NCBI GenBank assembly: GCA_016708725.1
Contig: JADJFE010000001.1
Location: 632,651 to 696,650, forward strand
Origin: Candidatus Aalborgicola bjergmarkensis
GTDB taxonomy: Bacteria > Pseudomonadota > Gammaproteobacteria > Burkholderiales > Burkholderiaceae_C
DNA: 64,000 nt
Direction of reading: 5' to 3'
The notes below the pieces were generated by a model, which was not told where the DNA came from, ran no database searches, and saw only the letters and a list, made by a program, of their open reading frames with translations. Positions within the stretch are counted from its first letter, which is position 1; every line of letters begins with the position of its first letter. The translations under genes and the position numbers were made by a program. Shown one piece after another: positions 26,692-36,326 of the stretch.

Positions 26692-26716
26692 AGGCTGTAA
26701 TGTTTTAAGGCTGCAA

Positions 26717-26744
26717 GACTTATAGAATGTGCGGGTGCAGCTAT
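26717..26744. repeat. Dispersed AGCT-CCGC repeat, half unit, inverted
   Basis: Reads gacttatagaatgtgcgg then gtgcagctat; its reverse complement begins atagctgcacccgcac, matching the unit at 22534. It sits just before the lpd ribosome binding site. Confidence 0.6.
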
Positions 26745-26760
26745 GAATATGGGAGTATCT

Positions 26761-28188
26761 ATGAGTAAGCAATTTGATGTGATCGTCATCGGGGGTGGCC
26801 CTGGTGGCTATGTTGCCGCCATTCGTGCGGCACAACTGGGTTTTAGCGTCGCCTGTATCGACGCCTGGAAGAACGACCAGGGAGGACCGGCGCTGGGGGG
26901 AACCTGTACCAATGTGGGTTGCATCCCGTCCAAGGCCTTGCTCCAGTCGTCCGAGCATTTTGATCAGGCCAAAAACCATTTTGCCGAGCACGGGATTGCT
27001 GTGGAGGGCCTGTCCATCAATGTGGCGCAGATGCTGGCGCGCAAAAACATGGTCGTCAAACAAAACAACGATGGCATTCAGTACCTGTTCAAAAAGAACA
27101 AAGTTACCTTCTTCCATGGCCGGGGTTCGTTTGTCAAGGCGCTGGAAGGCGGGTACCTGATCAACGTAGCCGGTCCGATGGCCGATGCACTGGTGGGCCG
27201 GCACATCATTGTGGCAACCGGATCAAGCCCGCGTGCCCTGCCAGGGGCAGCCTTTGACGAAGAACGCATCCTGTCCAATGAGGGTGCCTTGCGTCTGAAC
27301 ACGGTTCCCGAGAAGTTGGCCCTGATTGGTTCGGGCGTCATTGGCCTGGAAATGGGTTCGGTCTGGCGCCGACTGGGCGCGCAAGTCACGATTCTGGAGG
27401 GTTTGCCGACCTTTTTGGGCATGCTCGACGAGCAAGTGGCCAAAGAAGCCTACAAGGCATTCACCAAACAAGGCCTGCGTATCGAGCTGGGCGTGGCGGT
27501 AGGCGAGGTAGCGACCAGCGAAAACGGGGTGTCGGTGCTCTACACCAATGCAAAAGGCGAAGCACAGGTGCTGGAAGCAGACAGGCTCATCGTCTCGATA
27601 GGTCGCACGCCCAATACCACCGGCCTGAACGCCGCAGCCGTGGGCTTGCAACTCGATGAACGTGGCGCGGTGGTCGTCGATGGCGATTGCAAAACGAATC
27701 TTCCCGGTGTCTGGGCCGTAGGCGATGTGGTACGCGGCCCCATGCTGGCACACAAGGCGGAAGAGGAGGGCGTGGCGGTGGCCGAGCGCATCGCTGGCCA
27801 GCATGGTCATGTGAACTTCAACACCATCCCCGGAGTGATCTACACCAGCCCCGAAATTGCCTGGGTTGGTCAAAATGAGCAGCAGCTCAAGGCTTTGGGG
27901 CGCGCGTACAAGGCGGGGGTGTTCCCGTTCATGGCCAATGGCCGGGCACGTGCGCTGGGCGATACCACGGGGTTTGTCAAATTTCTGGCCGATGCCACCA
28001 GCGACGAGATTCTGGGCGTACACATCATCGGCCCACAAGCCAGCGAGCTGATCGCCGAAGCCGTGGTGGCCATGGAGTTCAAGGCCAGCGCCGAAGACAT
28101 TGCCCGCATCTGCCACGCCCATCCTTCCCTGAGCGAAGCCACGAAAGAAGCCGCACTGGCGGTGGACAAGCGTACGCTGAACTTCTGA
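26761..28188 (+). CDS. lpdA: Dihydrolipoamide dehydrogenase (E3)
   Basis: A 475-residue FAD-dependent disulfide oxidoreductase that reoxidises lipoyl groups of 2-oxoacid dehydrogenase complexes with NAD. The FAD motif GGGPGGYVAAIRAAQLG is near the start, the redox-active disulfide is GGTCTNVGCIPSK, the NAD motif IGSGVIGLEMGS is near residue 185, and the catalytic His-Glu dyad is in CHAHPSLSEA near the end. ATG 26761 is preceded by GGGAG at five-base spacing; the frame's earlier ATG at 26743 falls in a repeat. In this family it usually follows odhA-odhB; here those genes are absent and a repeat lies directly upstream. Confidence 0.94.
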   Translation: MSKQFDVIVIGGGPGGYVAAIRAAQLGFSVACIDAWKNDQGGPALGGTCTNVGCIPSKALLQSSEHFDQAKNHFAEHGIAVEGLSINVAQMLARKNMVVKQNNDGIQYLFKKNKVTFFHGRGSFVKALEGGYLINVAGPMADALVGRHIIVATGSSPRALPGAAFDEERILSNEGALRLNTVPEKLALIGSGVIGLEMGSVWRRLGAQVTILEGLPTFLGMLDEQVAKEAYKAFTKQGLRIELGVAVGEVATSENGVSVLYTNAKGEAQVLEADRLIVSIGRTPNTTGLNAAAVGLQLDERGAVVVDGDCKTNLPGVWAVGDVVRGPMLAHKAEEEGVAVAERIAGQHGHVNFNTIPGVIYTSPEIAWVGQNEQQLKALGRAYKAGVFPFMANGRARALGDTTGFVKFLADATSDEILGVHIIGPQASELIAEAVVAMEFKASAEDIARICHAHPSLSEATKEAALAVDKRTLNF

Positions 28189-28192
28189 GGGT

Positions 28193-28248
28193 TTATAGCC
28201 CTTAAATGGCCACAAGCCCCGTAGAACGTGCGAGTACAGCTATTCATT
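28193..28248. repeat. Dispersed AGCT-CCGC repeat reaching into an EamA gene start
   Basis: Begins ttatagcccttaaatgg and ends cgtgcgagtacagctatt; the reverse complement of the latter matches the family core atagctgtac-cgcac. The ATG at 28206 is inside it. Confidence 0.6.
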
Positions 28249-29156
28249 CAGTAGCTGGCGGTGTTGTGCTTGCCATGCTGGGCGCGGTGGCATTCAGCGG
28301 CAAGGCCATCATCGTCAAGCTGGCCTACCGCTATGGCGTGGACGCCATCACGCTCATCATGCTGCGCATGCTGTTCGCGTTCCCCTTTTTCCTGGCCATA
28401 GGCTGGTGGACCAGCCGCCGCACTCCCACCCCCGATGACCACCAGGCAACGTCCCTGACGCGCCGGGATATGCTGGGCATTTTCTGGCTGGGTTTCAGCG
28501 GCTATTACCTGGCCAGTTTCCTGGATTTTCTCGGGCTACAGTTCATCACCGCAGCACTGGAGCGCCTGATTCTCTACCTCAGCCCGACGATGGTGCTGCT
28601 GCTGGGCTTTGTCATTTTCCGGCGCCGCATCGGTTGGCACCAGGCGCTGGGCATGGCCATCAGCTACTGCGGCGTGCTGCTGGCGTTTGCACATGAACTG
28701 ACCGGCGCACACAACAAGGACGTGGTGTGGGGCACGGTACTGGTTTTCCTGAGCGCGACCAGCTACGCGATTTACCTGTTTTACAGTGGTGAACTGGTGC
28801 AACGCCTGGGCGCGATGCGACTGGTCGGGCTGGCCACATCGGTTGCCAGCGTGTTGTGTATTGCACAATTTGCCCTGCTGCGTCCGATGGGCTCGGTGCT
28901 GGCGCTGGCACCCGAGGTGCTGTGGTTATCCCTGCTCAATGCCACACTGTGCACCGTGTTGCCCGTCATGCTGGTGATGGTTGCGGTGGAACGCATCGGC
29001 TCCAGCCTGGCCGCCCAGGCCGGCATGATCGGCCCCATGTCCACCATGTTGCTGGGCGGGCTGTTGCTCGACGAACCCTTGACGGCCTGGCTGCTGGCAG
29101 GCACCGTATTGGTGATCGCCGGGGTTTTTGTCTGCAGCCGGGCGCGGTTGGAGTGA
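28206..29156 (+). CDS. EamA-family (DMT superfamily) transporter
   Basis: An inner-membrane transporter of about 300-316 residues with ten predicted membrane segments arranged as two EamA repeats. The first repeat begins VVLAMLGAVAFSGKAIIVKLAYRYGVD, the second about residue 175 with WGTVLVFLSATSYAIYLFYSGEL. Family members export metabolites or amino acids; the substrate is unknown. The first 15 or so codons from the ATG at 28206 come from a dispersed repeat, so the native start may be GTG 28266 or ATG 28275. The gene starts 17 bases after lpdA. Confidence 0.85.
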   Translation: MATSPVERASTAIHSVAGGVVLAMLGAVAFSGKAIIVKLAYRYGVDAITLIMLRMLFAFPFFLAIGWWTSRRTPTPDDHQATSLTRRDMLGIFWLGFSGYYLASFLDFLGLQFITAALERLILYLSPTMVLLLGFVIFRRRIGWHQALGMAISYCGVLLAFAHELTGAHNKDVVWGTVLVFLSATSYAIYLFYSGELVQRLGAMRLVGLATSVASVLCIAQFALLRPMGSVLALAPEVLWLSLLNATLCTVLPVMLVMVAVERIGSSLAAQAGMIGPMSTMLLGGLLLDEPLTAWLLAGTVLVIAGVFVCSRARLE

Positions 29157-29167
29157 AGGAGTGATGG

Positions 29168-29194
29168 CCTTATAGCCTTATAGCCTTATAGCCT
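29168..29194. repeat. Eight-base tandem repeat
   Basis: Three units of ccttatag plus a partial fourth, between the EamA gene and the small gene at 29207. Confidence 0.85.
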
Positions 29195-29206
29195 GATTTA
29201 TTTGCC

Positions 29207-29434
29207 ATGTTGCATCGCCACCTCAACCACCAACGCTTCACCCTTGCCGCCATCGACGACGTGATCGCGCGTGGCCGGTGGCAGGACTGGGCCGATCTAC
29301 GCCGGGCCGTTCTGGCTGACCGCGCCCTGCTGGACAAGGTGGAGCAAGTTTGCCGCCCTTACGTCTGCGACCCTTATGCCCAGCGCCACCACTTCTGGAT
29401 GCACTATGTCAAAGAACACCGCACCGCTGCCTGA
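29207..29434 (+). CDS. Small conserved protein paired with a nucleotidyltransferase (possible antitoxin)
   Basis: A 75-residue protein with a mixed charged composition and an aromatic C-terminal half (PYAQRHHFWMHYVKEH). It overlaps the following nucleotidyltransferase gene by 29 bases in another frame, the usual arrangement of a two-gene toxin-antitoxin or defence unit. I do not recognise the family with certainty. The role as a partner rests on overlap and context. Confidence 0.55.
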   Translation: MLHRHLNHQRFTLAAIDDVIARGRWQDWADLRRAVLADRALLDKVEQVCRPYVCDPYAQRHHFWMHYVKEHRTAA

Positions 29435-30116
29435 CTGGGAACTCGTCTTGTCCTCTGCCGCGCGGCTCCAGCGCATCCTGCCGGACGCCGTTCTGGTTGG
29501 CGGAACCGCCTCGGCGATCCATGCCGGACATCGCTTCTCGCGTGACGCCGACCATGTGCTGACCGACCTGCGCCATCGTTTTGATGCAGTGCTGGCGCAG
29601 CTGGAGTCGGTCGCTGGCTGGAAAACGGCACGTGTGCAGCGTCCCGTGCAAATCCTTGGCAGTCTTGATGGCATCGAAACCGGGGTGCGCCAGCTTATCC
29701 GCGACGCACCGCTGGAAACGGCAGTGGTGGATTACCACGGAGCCAGAATCACCGTTCCAACCGAAGGCGAGATTCTGCGCATCAAGGGCGTGCTGATCCT
29801 CAAGCGTAATGCCACGCGGGACTACCTTGATTTCGTGGCCTTGGCCGACCACATGGGCGATGCACGTGTGGCCCTCGCCCTGCAATCGTTTGACCGGCTC
29901 TACCAGCAAGACAGCGGGGAGTCGCCGTTACAGCAGTTGCAGGTGCAACTCGCCAACGCGCTGCCCTATGACCTGGAAGAAACCGAACTTGGCGAATACA
30001 AGAACCTCCATCCCCGCTGGCATGACTGGCAGGTGGTTAAATTGGCTTGCGCGCACCTTTCGACCGCCATTTTTGACCGGGTGTGTCAGATGGACTTTGG
30101 CGCTCACGGAAATTGA
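29406..30116 (+). CDS. Nucleotidyltransferase, AbiEii/AbiGii-toxin-like, C-terminus altered by an IS
   Basis: A 236-residue nucleotidyltransferase-fold protein. The fingerprint is LVGGTASAIHAGHRFSRDAD near residue 30 (GG...S/A, then DxD-like), followed by a later strand with ILRIKGVLILKRNATRDYLDFVAL typical of AbiEii-type domains. Such proteins transfer nucleotides to tRNA or proteins as toxins. ATG 29406 is chosen as the coupled start; the longer frame covers the upstream partner gene. The final codons (about from 30099) lie inside the IS21-type left end, so the natural C-terminus has been replaced by DFGAHGN or a nearby variant. Confidence 0.65.
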   Translation: MSKNTAPLPDWELVLSSAARLQRILPDAVLVGGTASAIHAGHRFSRDADHVLTDLRHRFDAVLAQLESVAGWKTARVQRPVQILGSLDGIETGVRQLIRDAPLETAVVDYHGARITVPTEGEILRIKGVLILKRNATRDYLDFVALADHMGDARVALALQSFDRLYQQDSGESPLQQLQVQLANALPYDLEETELGEYKNLHPRWHDWQVVKLACAHLSTAIFDRVCQMDFGAHGN

Positions 30117-30577
30117 CCCACCCCTGCTCATTGGAATTGACCCACAGACTTTGGCTGAGAGTACGTTGGCATGTGGTGATAGACGAACCCACAGCTCTTG
30201 GATGAATGCCTGAGGCTGACGTTCTTGCGTATGTCAACCGCCATTGCTTGAATTAATTCGTTGTCCAGACTCAAGATATCGTTTGACAAAGGCAGGCTTG
30301 GTCAATGTGGGTACGGATAGTTGGTGGTCTGCCAAGACTATGAATTGGCACTGCGCCCGACAAGCGTGTAAAACGCAGATGTAATGAAGAACGGGCGCAC
30401 CAACCGCTTTCGACCCGAACAAGTGATTTCGGCTAGCGCGCCCCACCCGTATCAGCCACGAGTGCGCACCAATTATTGTCCCCAGTCGTGATCAATGTCC
30501 AGTGCTGAATGTGCTGTGAGCATGAACCACGGATCGACTTTCGAGGTGTCCATTTGAGGCTCCAACAGGAGCGCTGA

Positions 30578-31034
30578 ATGCAAGCTGCATTGAGCAGTGG
30601 ACGCACGCTGCAATGTGCGTGCTGTCAAACCGAAGTGCTAGTGTGTACGCCTTGTGACCGAGGTCAGCGCTACTGCAGCGCTGAGTGTCGCAAACAGGCA
30701 CGTCTAGCCAGTCAACGCAGAGCCTCCAGGATATATCAAAGCAGCCGTGTCGGACGCTGCAACCACGCCCGTCGTCAACAACGATTACGCCTACGCCAGC
30801 GAGAGCAGGAACTGCCTCCAAAAAATAGTGACTCATCAGGGCCTTCCCAAGAAGCCTGTGCGGGTGATTTACTACCACCACAGCTCGATGTGAAGCCAGC
30901 GCAACTGTCCAAGCCGACACCAGCGGGCATTGCCACTGGTGCGCGCGCCCTGTGGCGAGCGGAGTTCGCCGTAGTCGGCTGCTGCGGGCAACGAGTGAAC
31001 CGATTTTCGACCCATAAAAGACAAGGAATTACCC
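30578..31034 (+). pseudogene. Cys-rich zinc-finger-like accessory gene of the IS21 element
   Basis: Starts at ATG 30578 after AGGAG. The first 45 residues carry paired cysteines (CACCQTEVLVCTPCDRGQRYC and CSAEC spread over about 30 residues) followed by a basic segment (RASRIYQSSRVGRCNHARRQQRLRLRQREQ). This looks like a zinc-bound, DNA- or RNA-binding module. The frame runs on without a stop into the ParB-like gene, which has its own ATG in another frame, so the original C-terminus is probably lost. Function unknown. Confidence 0.5.
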
Positions 31035-31988
31035 ATGACCGACTCCTTGAAAGCCAGACCAGCAACACCCATGGCTTTGGCGCTCATGAACAAAGTGTGG
31101 GCGGGTACGTTGGCGCAAGACAAGTCGATTTACACCGCCTGGAGCTGCGCTTTGAGGCCACCCGCATCGCCGATACGGCGGCAGTGCAGCGACTGACTGA
31201 ATCGATACGCACAAGCGGACAACTGGTAGCGTGCATTGCCGCTGACGACCAAGACAGTGGTGCCCTGGTACTGATTGACGGCTACCGGCGCCTGAGCGCG
31301 CTCAAGCGACTGGGCGCAGACACCGCCCTGGTGCAATGCTGGCACTGCCCGGTGGGGCCTGCGCTGGCACAGATGCTGGCCCACTCGTTCTCGCGGGCAT
31401 TTGACCCCATGGAGGAAGCCCTGCTGCGCGCGAGCTGATCGACTCCCTTGGCCTGAGTCAGCGCGAAGCTGCACGTCAATGCGCCCGTGATGTGAGCTGG
31501 GTACAGCGCCGCTTGGTACTACTGGGGGCACTGTCCCAGGACCTGGTGCAGGCGGTGCGCAGTGGGGGCATATCGAGTTGGGCGGGCTCACGCATTGTGG
31601 CCCCGTTGGCGCGCGCCAACAGCGAGCATGCCAGTCAACTACTGGCCAGCATGGCAAGCGACCACTTAAGTACGCGTGAACTGCAAGCCTGGTTTAGCCA
31701 CTACCAAGCCGCCCAACACACGCAGCGCCAACGCATGGTGGAACACCCACGCCTGTTTATCGACAGCTTGAACGAGAGACAAAGCCAGAGCATTGCCAAA
31801 GACCTGCGGGGCGGACCTGAACGGAGGTGGCTGCTGAGCTGGGTTACCTGCAAGCACTGCTGCAACGCGCACACCGACGCCTAGTGCCACTGACCGCCCC
31901 GTTGGAACCAACGCTAAAGGGCGCGTGTCTGCGCCTGCATGTAGCGCTGGAACAAGTGAACAACGAACTTACCAGGCTGGTGCCATGA
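31035..31988 (+). pseudogene. ParB-like accessory gene of the IS21 element, frameshifted
   Basis: Starts at ATG 31035 (AAGGA site, MTDSLKARPATPMALALM). After a first shift near 31115 the frame reads DLHRLELRFEATRIAD, then LVLIDGYRRLSALKRLG, the ParB/Srx-type nucleotide-binding motif. A second shift near 31430, at a CGCGCG run, is needed to reach ELIDSLGLSQREAARQCARD, the ParB helix-turn-helix. A third near 31825 leads to the C-terminal helix ending at the istA start, with ATGA overlap. With these shifts repaired the protein would be about 315 residues. A nuclease, CTPase or IS-regulatory role is unknown. Confidence 0.6.
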
Positions 31989-33446
31989 CCCCGATAGATA
32001 TTCGTGCCAGTGTGCTCACCTTGCACCAACAGAGCACAGGTTTACGTGAAATCAGCCGGGTGCTGCATCTCTCGCGCAACACCGTGCGAGGCATCCTGCG
32101 CGAGCCACAAGGCGTGCAAACACCTGCCCACCCGGTGAATGAGGTCACCCAACAACAACTCACCGAAGTCTATGCCAGAGCCAAAGGTAACGCCGTGCGT
32201 ATGGCCCAGATACTGGCTGATGAGTACAAGCTGCACCCGCCCTACAGCACCCTCACGCGCTGGGTGCGCCAAGCTGAACTGCGCCAACCACCCAAGCGCT
32301 CCGGCGAATACCACTTCGAGCCCGGCCAGGAGATGCAGCACGACACATCGCCCCATAAGATGGAGGTGGCGGGCAAGAGCATTACCGCCCAGTGTGCAGG
32401 TCTGACCTTGGCGTACTCGCGGCGTTTGTTTATCTGGTACTACCCACGATTTACCCGCTTTGAGGCCAAGGACTTCTTGTTGCGCGCAGCCCAGTTCATG
32501 GACGGCACTTGCCCACTTTGCGTGATCGACAATACCAGCGTCATTCTCGCTGGTGGTGCTGGGCCTGATGCGGTATTCGCACCAGAGATGGCCGCCTTTG
32601 CACGCGCCCTGGGCTTCAAGTTTATGGCACACCGTGTCAATGACCCTGATCGCAAAGCCAGAATCGAGCGCCCCTTTGCATGGGTTGAGGACAACTTCCT
32701 GCCTGGGCGCAGTTTTAGCTCTTTCGATGACTTGAACGCACAGGCGCTCAAGTGGTGCGTTGAAGTGGCCAATGCCAAGCCAAAACGCAGTCTGGGCATG
32801 GCACCTGAGGTGGCGTACGTGATGGAGAAGCCTTACCTCACCAGCCTGTCAATCGTCTTGCCAGCAGTCTACGAGGTGTTTGAGCGGGTGGTGGACTTGT
32901 ACGGTTTTGTCAGCGTCGACACCAACCGGTATTCGACACCTGAACGGCTGGTGAGTAAGACGGTGACGGTGTACAAGCATTACGCCAGTATCGAGATTCA
33001 TTACAAACGCACCCTGGTGGCCAGTCATCCCCGTTTGCTGGGTGTGCGTGATGCGCGCTCCACCTTGCCCGGGCATCACACCATACCCAAACGCACGCCT
33101 CGCCAGCCTTCGCTACAGGCGCAGTTGTTGTGTGGTCAATCTCCTGTTCTTGATGCGTACGTCTACAGCGCTCATCAAGCACCTCAATGGGCGTGGTACA
33201 CGGGCACTGAACCGACTGCTACAGATTAAACGGACCTACCCAGCGCAGCCGTTCCTAGCAGCGCTGGAGCAGGCGCTCAAGTACGGTCTGTTTGATTTGA
33301 CGCGACTGGAGTCCATGGTGTTGCGCCATGTGGCAGGCGACTTCTTTGCGCTAGGTGAGAGCAGCCATGACAACCTCCCCAATGAACCGGATGATAAAGA
33401 CGATGAGCAAACCAAAACGACAGCGACCCCGACCCCGCGTGAGGCC
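31985..33446 (+). pseudogene. istA: IS21-type transposase (istA), frameshifted
   Basis: Starts at ATG 31985, overlapping the ParB-like stop. The N-terminus has a helix-turn-helix (TGLREISRVLHLSRNTVRGIL). The DDE catalytic residues are visible as Asp in QHDTSP, Asp in CVIDNTS and Glu in RIERPFAWVEDN. The frame leaves homology after SPVLDAYV near 33160; the next frame continues HLNGRGTRALNRLLQIKRTYP and LESMVLRHVAGDFFAL, the true C-terminal region. A single indel separates them. The end is approximate because the frame runs into istB. Confidence 0.8.
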
Positions 33447-34254
33447 TTGCACGCATTGCTAACGGAGTTGAAATTCAAAGGCATGGCGCGTGTGCTGGAC
33501 AGCGAACTTGATCGCGCTGAGCGCAATGGCACCTCTTGCGCAGAGGTGGTGCAACGCCTGCTAAGCGAGCAGGCTTCGTTTCAGCGGGAACGCTCATTAG
33601 TCAATCGGGTGGCGCAGGCACACCTGCCCCGGCAATGGACGATCGACACCTTTCCCTTTGATCGCCAAAGCGGGGTGAATAAGGCACAAATCCTCGGTCT
33701 TGCCGACTTGGAGTTTGTGCGTCGCGCCGACAATCTGGTGCTCATTGGTGGCACCGGCACCGGCAAGACCGGCATCGCTCTGGGACTATTGCGCCAGGCC
33801 TGCATCAATGGCTGGCGGGGCGCTTTACAGTGCGCAGGCGCTGCTCGATGAGCTGTATGCCTCGCTGGCAGATCGCTCCACAACCAAGCTGCTCACGGCG
33901 CTTGCACGTATGCAGCCGCTTTGCATTGACGAGCTGGGTTACTTGAACTTGAAGACAGAACAGACCAACGCGTTCTTTCGTCTGATGGATCAACGCTATG
34001 GGCGGGTGAGCACCATCATCACTACGAATTTGGACTACCCCCAGTGGTACGAGTTGTTTAACAACAAGCCGCTGGTCGATGCCTTGCTTGATCGGCTGCA
34101 GCACCACTGCATCACCATCCGCATTGACCGTGGATATGTGGACAACCTTGCAAGAACGCCCAGGTTGACCACATACCCACACCTCCCACCCGTACTTACC
34201 CACAAGGGTTATGCCTTTGGCCTGACGCGCTTCGCTTGCCAAATTGCCATTTGA
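33403..34254 (+). pseudogene. istB: IS21-type transposition ATPase (istB), frameshifted
   Basis: An AAA+ helper ATPase for IS21 transposition. Walker A is GGTGTGKT near 33750 and Walker B/sensor motifs are in LCIDELGYL and STIITTNLDY. Reading frame changes are needed near 33445, where the N-terminal MSKPKRQRPRPR meets REALHALLTELKFKGMAR, and near 33820 at GWRG, where one G and one T appear to be missing. The rest to 34254 is in frame with the start. Confidence 0.8.
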
Positions 34255-34396
34255 AAATAAAACCATGAAGACCAATACCAAGACAAAAACCCGGGGCAAC
34301 GCCATCCAGTTGCATACGCACAAAACGAGAACAGCTTAAATTAACTGAAAATTTTGTCTTGACTCTCAGTTCCACCTTACACCGGTTCACCAAGTA

Positions 34397-34633
34397 TCAA
34401 AACCGGTATTCTGCCAACAACGCAAGAGCCTCGATTTGATCAGCAACGGTGATGGATGCAGCAATCAATCCATCACGGAAGGTGATCATGCTCAGTCGAG
34501 CAGGGTGGCAACCCATGCTTGCGTAACCAAATTTCATCTTCAAACGGGTTGCTTCTTCAATGAACTGAAGTCGCTTCTTCACGCACATTGGTCGAGCCAA
34601 TGATCGCCGATTCTGTTTCCTGCAGGCCATCAA
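34397..34633 (-). CDS. Small hypothetical protein inside the IS21 element
   Basis: A 78-codon frame on the opposite strand between istB and the right end. A plausible C-terminal helix is DGLIAASITVADQIEALALLAE. I recognise no family and no strong ribosome binding site. It may be a passenger gene or chance. The rest of 34255-34703 is element end sequence. Confidence 0.25.
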   Translation of the reverse strand: MMACRKQNRRSLARPMCVKKRLQFIEEATRLKMKFGYASMGCHPARLSMITFRDGLIAASITVADQIEALALLAEYRF

Positions 34634-34785
34634 GTTACAAACAGCCGCGCAACCGGTGGGTCAGCTTTCTGTGAGCACAGGTGGGTCAGTTATTTTGAGC
34701 GCCGAAGATCTTTTGTTGGCATACCTTCGAAAAGTGCGGATTCTCAAGGCAAAATAGCGGGCTTTGTTGATACTGCTTGCAGCAC

Positions 34786-34801
34786 TGGCACAAAAACTGC
34801 T
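34786..34801 (+). promoter_or_regulatory. Sigma-54 promoter of glnA
   Basis: TGGCACAAAAACTGCT: the -24 GG at 34787-34788 and the -12 GC at 34799-34800 are exactly 10 bases apart, as in RpoN promoters. Transcription would begin near 34812, giving a leader of about 45 bases. NtrC is encoded just downstream. I see no good NtrC dyad in the 80 bases between this promoter and the IS21 end. Confidence 0.8.
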
Positions 34802-34856
34802 TGCAAACTCGGCAAAATTTCTCAACTGTGCATGTTTTTTGAAATAGGAGTATTTG

Positions 34857-36272
34857 ATGGCCAAGACCGTTGCTGACGTGATGAAGATGGTGAAGGACAA
34901 CGAAGTCAAGTTTGTGGACTTCCGTTTCACCGACACCCGTGGCAAAGAGCAGCATGTCACCGTGCCTGTGTCGCATTTTGACGAGGATAAATTCACATCG
35001 GGCCATGCGTTTGACGGTTCGTCCGTGGCAGGTTGGAAGGGCATTGAGGCCTCTGACATGCAGCTGATGCCTGACCCCAACACAGCCAACATTGATCCGT
35101 TTTTTGAGGAAACCACGCTGTTCATGAGCTGCGACGTGGTTGAACCCAGCGACGGCAAGGCCTATGACCGGGATCCCCGCTCCATTGCCAAGCGCGCCGA
35201 GTCCTACCTCAAGGCATCGGGCATTGGCGACACGGCATTTTTCGGCCCCGAGCCAGAATTCTTCATCTTTGACGATGTGCGCTGGAATACCGATATGTCG
35301 GGCACCTTCTTCAAGATTGATGAATTGGAAGCGCCCTGGAATTCCGGCAAGAAGATGGAAGGTGGCAACAAGGGCCATAGGCCTTCCGTCAAGGGCGGTT
35401 ACTTCCCCGTGCCGCCGGTTGACAGCACCCAGGATATGCGCGCCGAAATGACGCTGATCCTCGAATCCCTGGGTATTCCGGTCGAAGTATTCCACCACGA
35501 AGTTGCCGGCGCTGGCCAGAATGAAATTGGCACCAGGTTCAGCACCCTGGTGCAGCGTGCTGACTGGACCCAGATTCTTAAATATGTGGTGCAGAACGTG
35601 GCCCATGCCTATGGAAAAACCGCCACATTCATGCCCAAACCCATCGTTGGTGATAATGGTTCGGGCATGCACGTGCACCAGTCGATCTGGAAAGATGGCA
35701 AAAATCTGTTTGCCGGTGACGGTTATGCCGGTCTTTCCGACTTTGCCTTGTACTACATCGGTGGCATTATCAAGCACGCCCGCGCTTTGAATGCCATCAC
35801 CAACCCTGGCACCAATAGCTACAAGCGCCTGGTTCCGGGCTTTGAAGCTCCTGTCAAACTGGCCTACTCGGCCAAGAACCGTTCGGCTTCGATTCGCATT
35901 CCGTTTGTTGCCAACCCCAAAGGCCGTCGCATTGAAGCACGTTTCCCCGATCCTCTGATGAATCCCTACCTGGGCTTTGCCGCGCTGATGATGGCTGGTC
36001 TGGATGGGGTGGAAAACAAGATCCATCCAGGCGAAGCTGCCACCAAGGATCTGTACCATTTGCCACCAGAAGAAAACGCGTTGATTCCCACGGTTTGCCA
36101 CAGTCTGGATCAGGCCCTGGATTGTCTCAATGCCGACCGCGCCTTCTTGACCAAGGGCGGTGTCTTTACCGACACCATGCTGGATGCGTATGTCGAGCTC
36201 AAGATGGCTGAAGTCACGCGTTTGCGCATGGCCACGCACCCGATTGAGTTCGACATGTACTATTCGCTTTGA
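34857..36272 (+). CDS. glnA: Glutamine synthetase, type I
   Basis: A 471-residue dodecameric GSI that makes glutamine from glutamate, ammonia and ATP. Visible signatures: DGSSVAGWKGIEASDM near residue 50, the ATP-site motif around NPKGRRIEARFPDP, and the adenylylation site Tyr in KDLYHLPPEE near residue 398. The latter shows it is controlled by GlnE. ATG 34857 follows AGGAG; the TTG codon just before it is not the start. It is expressed from the sigma-54 promoter upstream and followed by a terminator, then ntrBC. Confidence 0.97.
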   Translation: MAKTVADVMKMVKDNEVKFVDFRFTDTRGKEQHVTVPVSHFDEDKFTSGHAFDGSSVAGWKGIEASDMQLMPDPNTANIDPFFEETTLFMSCDVVEPSDGKAYDRDPRSIAKRAESYLKASGIGDTAFFGPEPEFFIFDDVRWNTDMSGTFFKIDELEAPWNSGKKMEGGNKGHRPSVKGGYFPVPPVDSTQDMRAEMTLILESLGIPVEVFHHEVAGAGQNEIGTRFSTLVQRADWTQILKYVVQNVAHAYGKTATFMPKPIVGDNGSGMHVHQSIWKDGKNLFAGDGYAGLSDFALYYIGGIIKHARALNAITNPGTNSYKRLVPGFEAPVKLAYSAKNRSASIRIPFVANPKGRRIEARFPDPLMNPYLGFAALMMAGLDGVENKIHPGEAATKDLYHLPPEENALIPTVCHSLDQALDCLNADRAFLTKGGVFTDTMLDAYVELKMAEVTRLRMATHPIEFDMYYSL

Positions 36273-36326
36273 TACCATTGGTTCATGCGCGGCAGACTTG
36301 GCATTGGCGCTGCTACGCATATTGAT

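Larger units (their letters stand above)
30099..34703 (+). mobile_element. IS21-family element with accessory genes, decayed
   Basis: A 4.6 kb element bounded by inverted ends. Both ends begin ggcgctca (left 30099, right 34703 on the other strand) and each carries two copies of TGACCCAC about 25 bases apart (30114 and 30138 on the left; 34656 and 34681 on the right). Multiple terminal repeats are typical of IS21. Inside are, in order, a Cys-rich accessory gene, a ParB-like gene, istA and istB. All four reading frames are interrupted by small indels, several at homopolymers or CG runs, so the element is probably dead. About 2 kb larger than a standard IS21. The 460 bases from 30117 to 30577 hold no supportable gene. 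Confidence 0.8.

Noticed and set aside
34686..36320. A 544-codon minus-strand open frame opposite glnA
   Set aside because: glnA is unmistakable; the antisense frame also runs into the glnA promoter and terminator.
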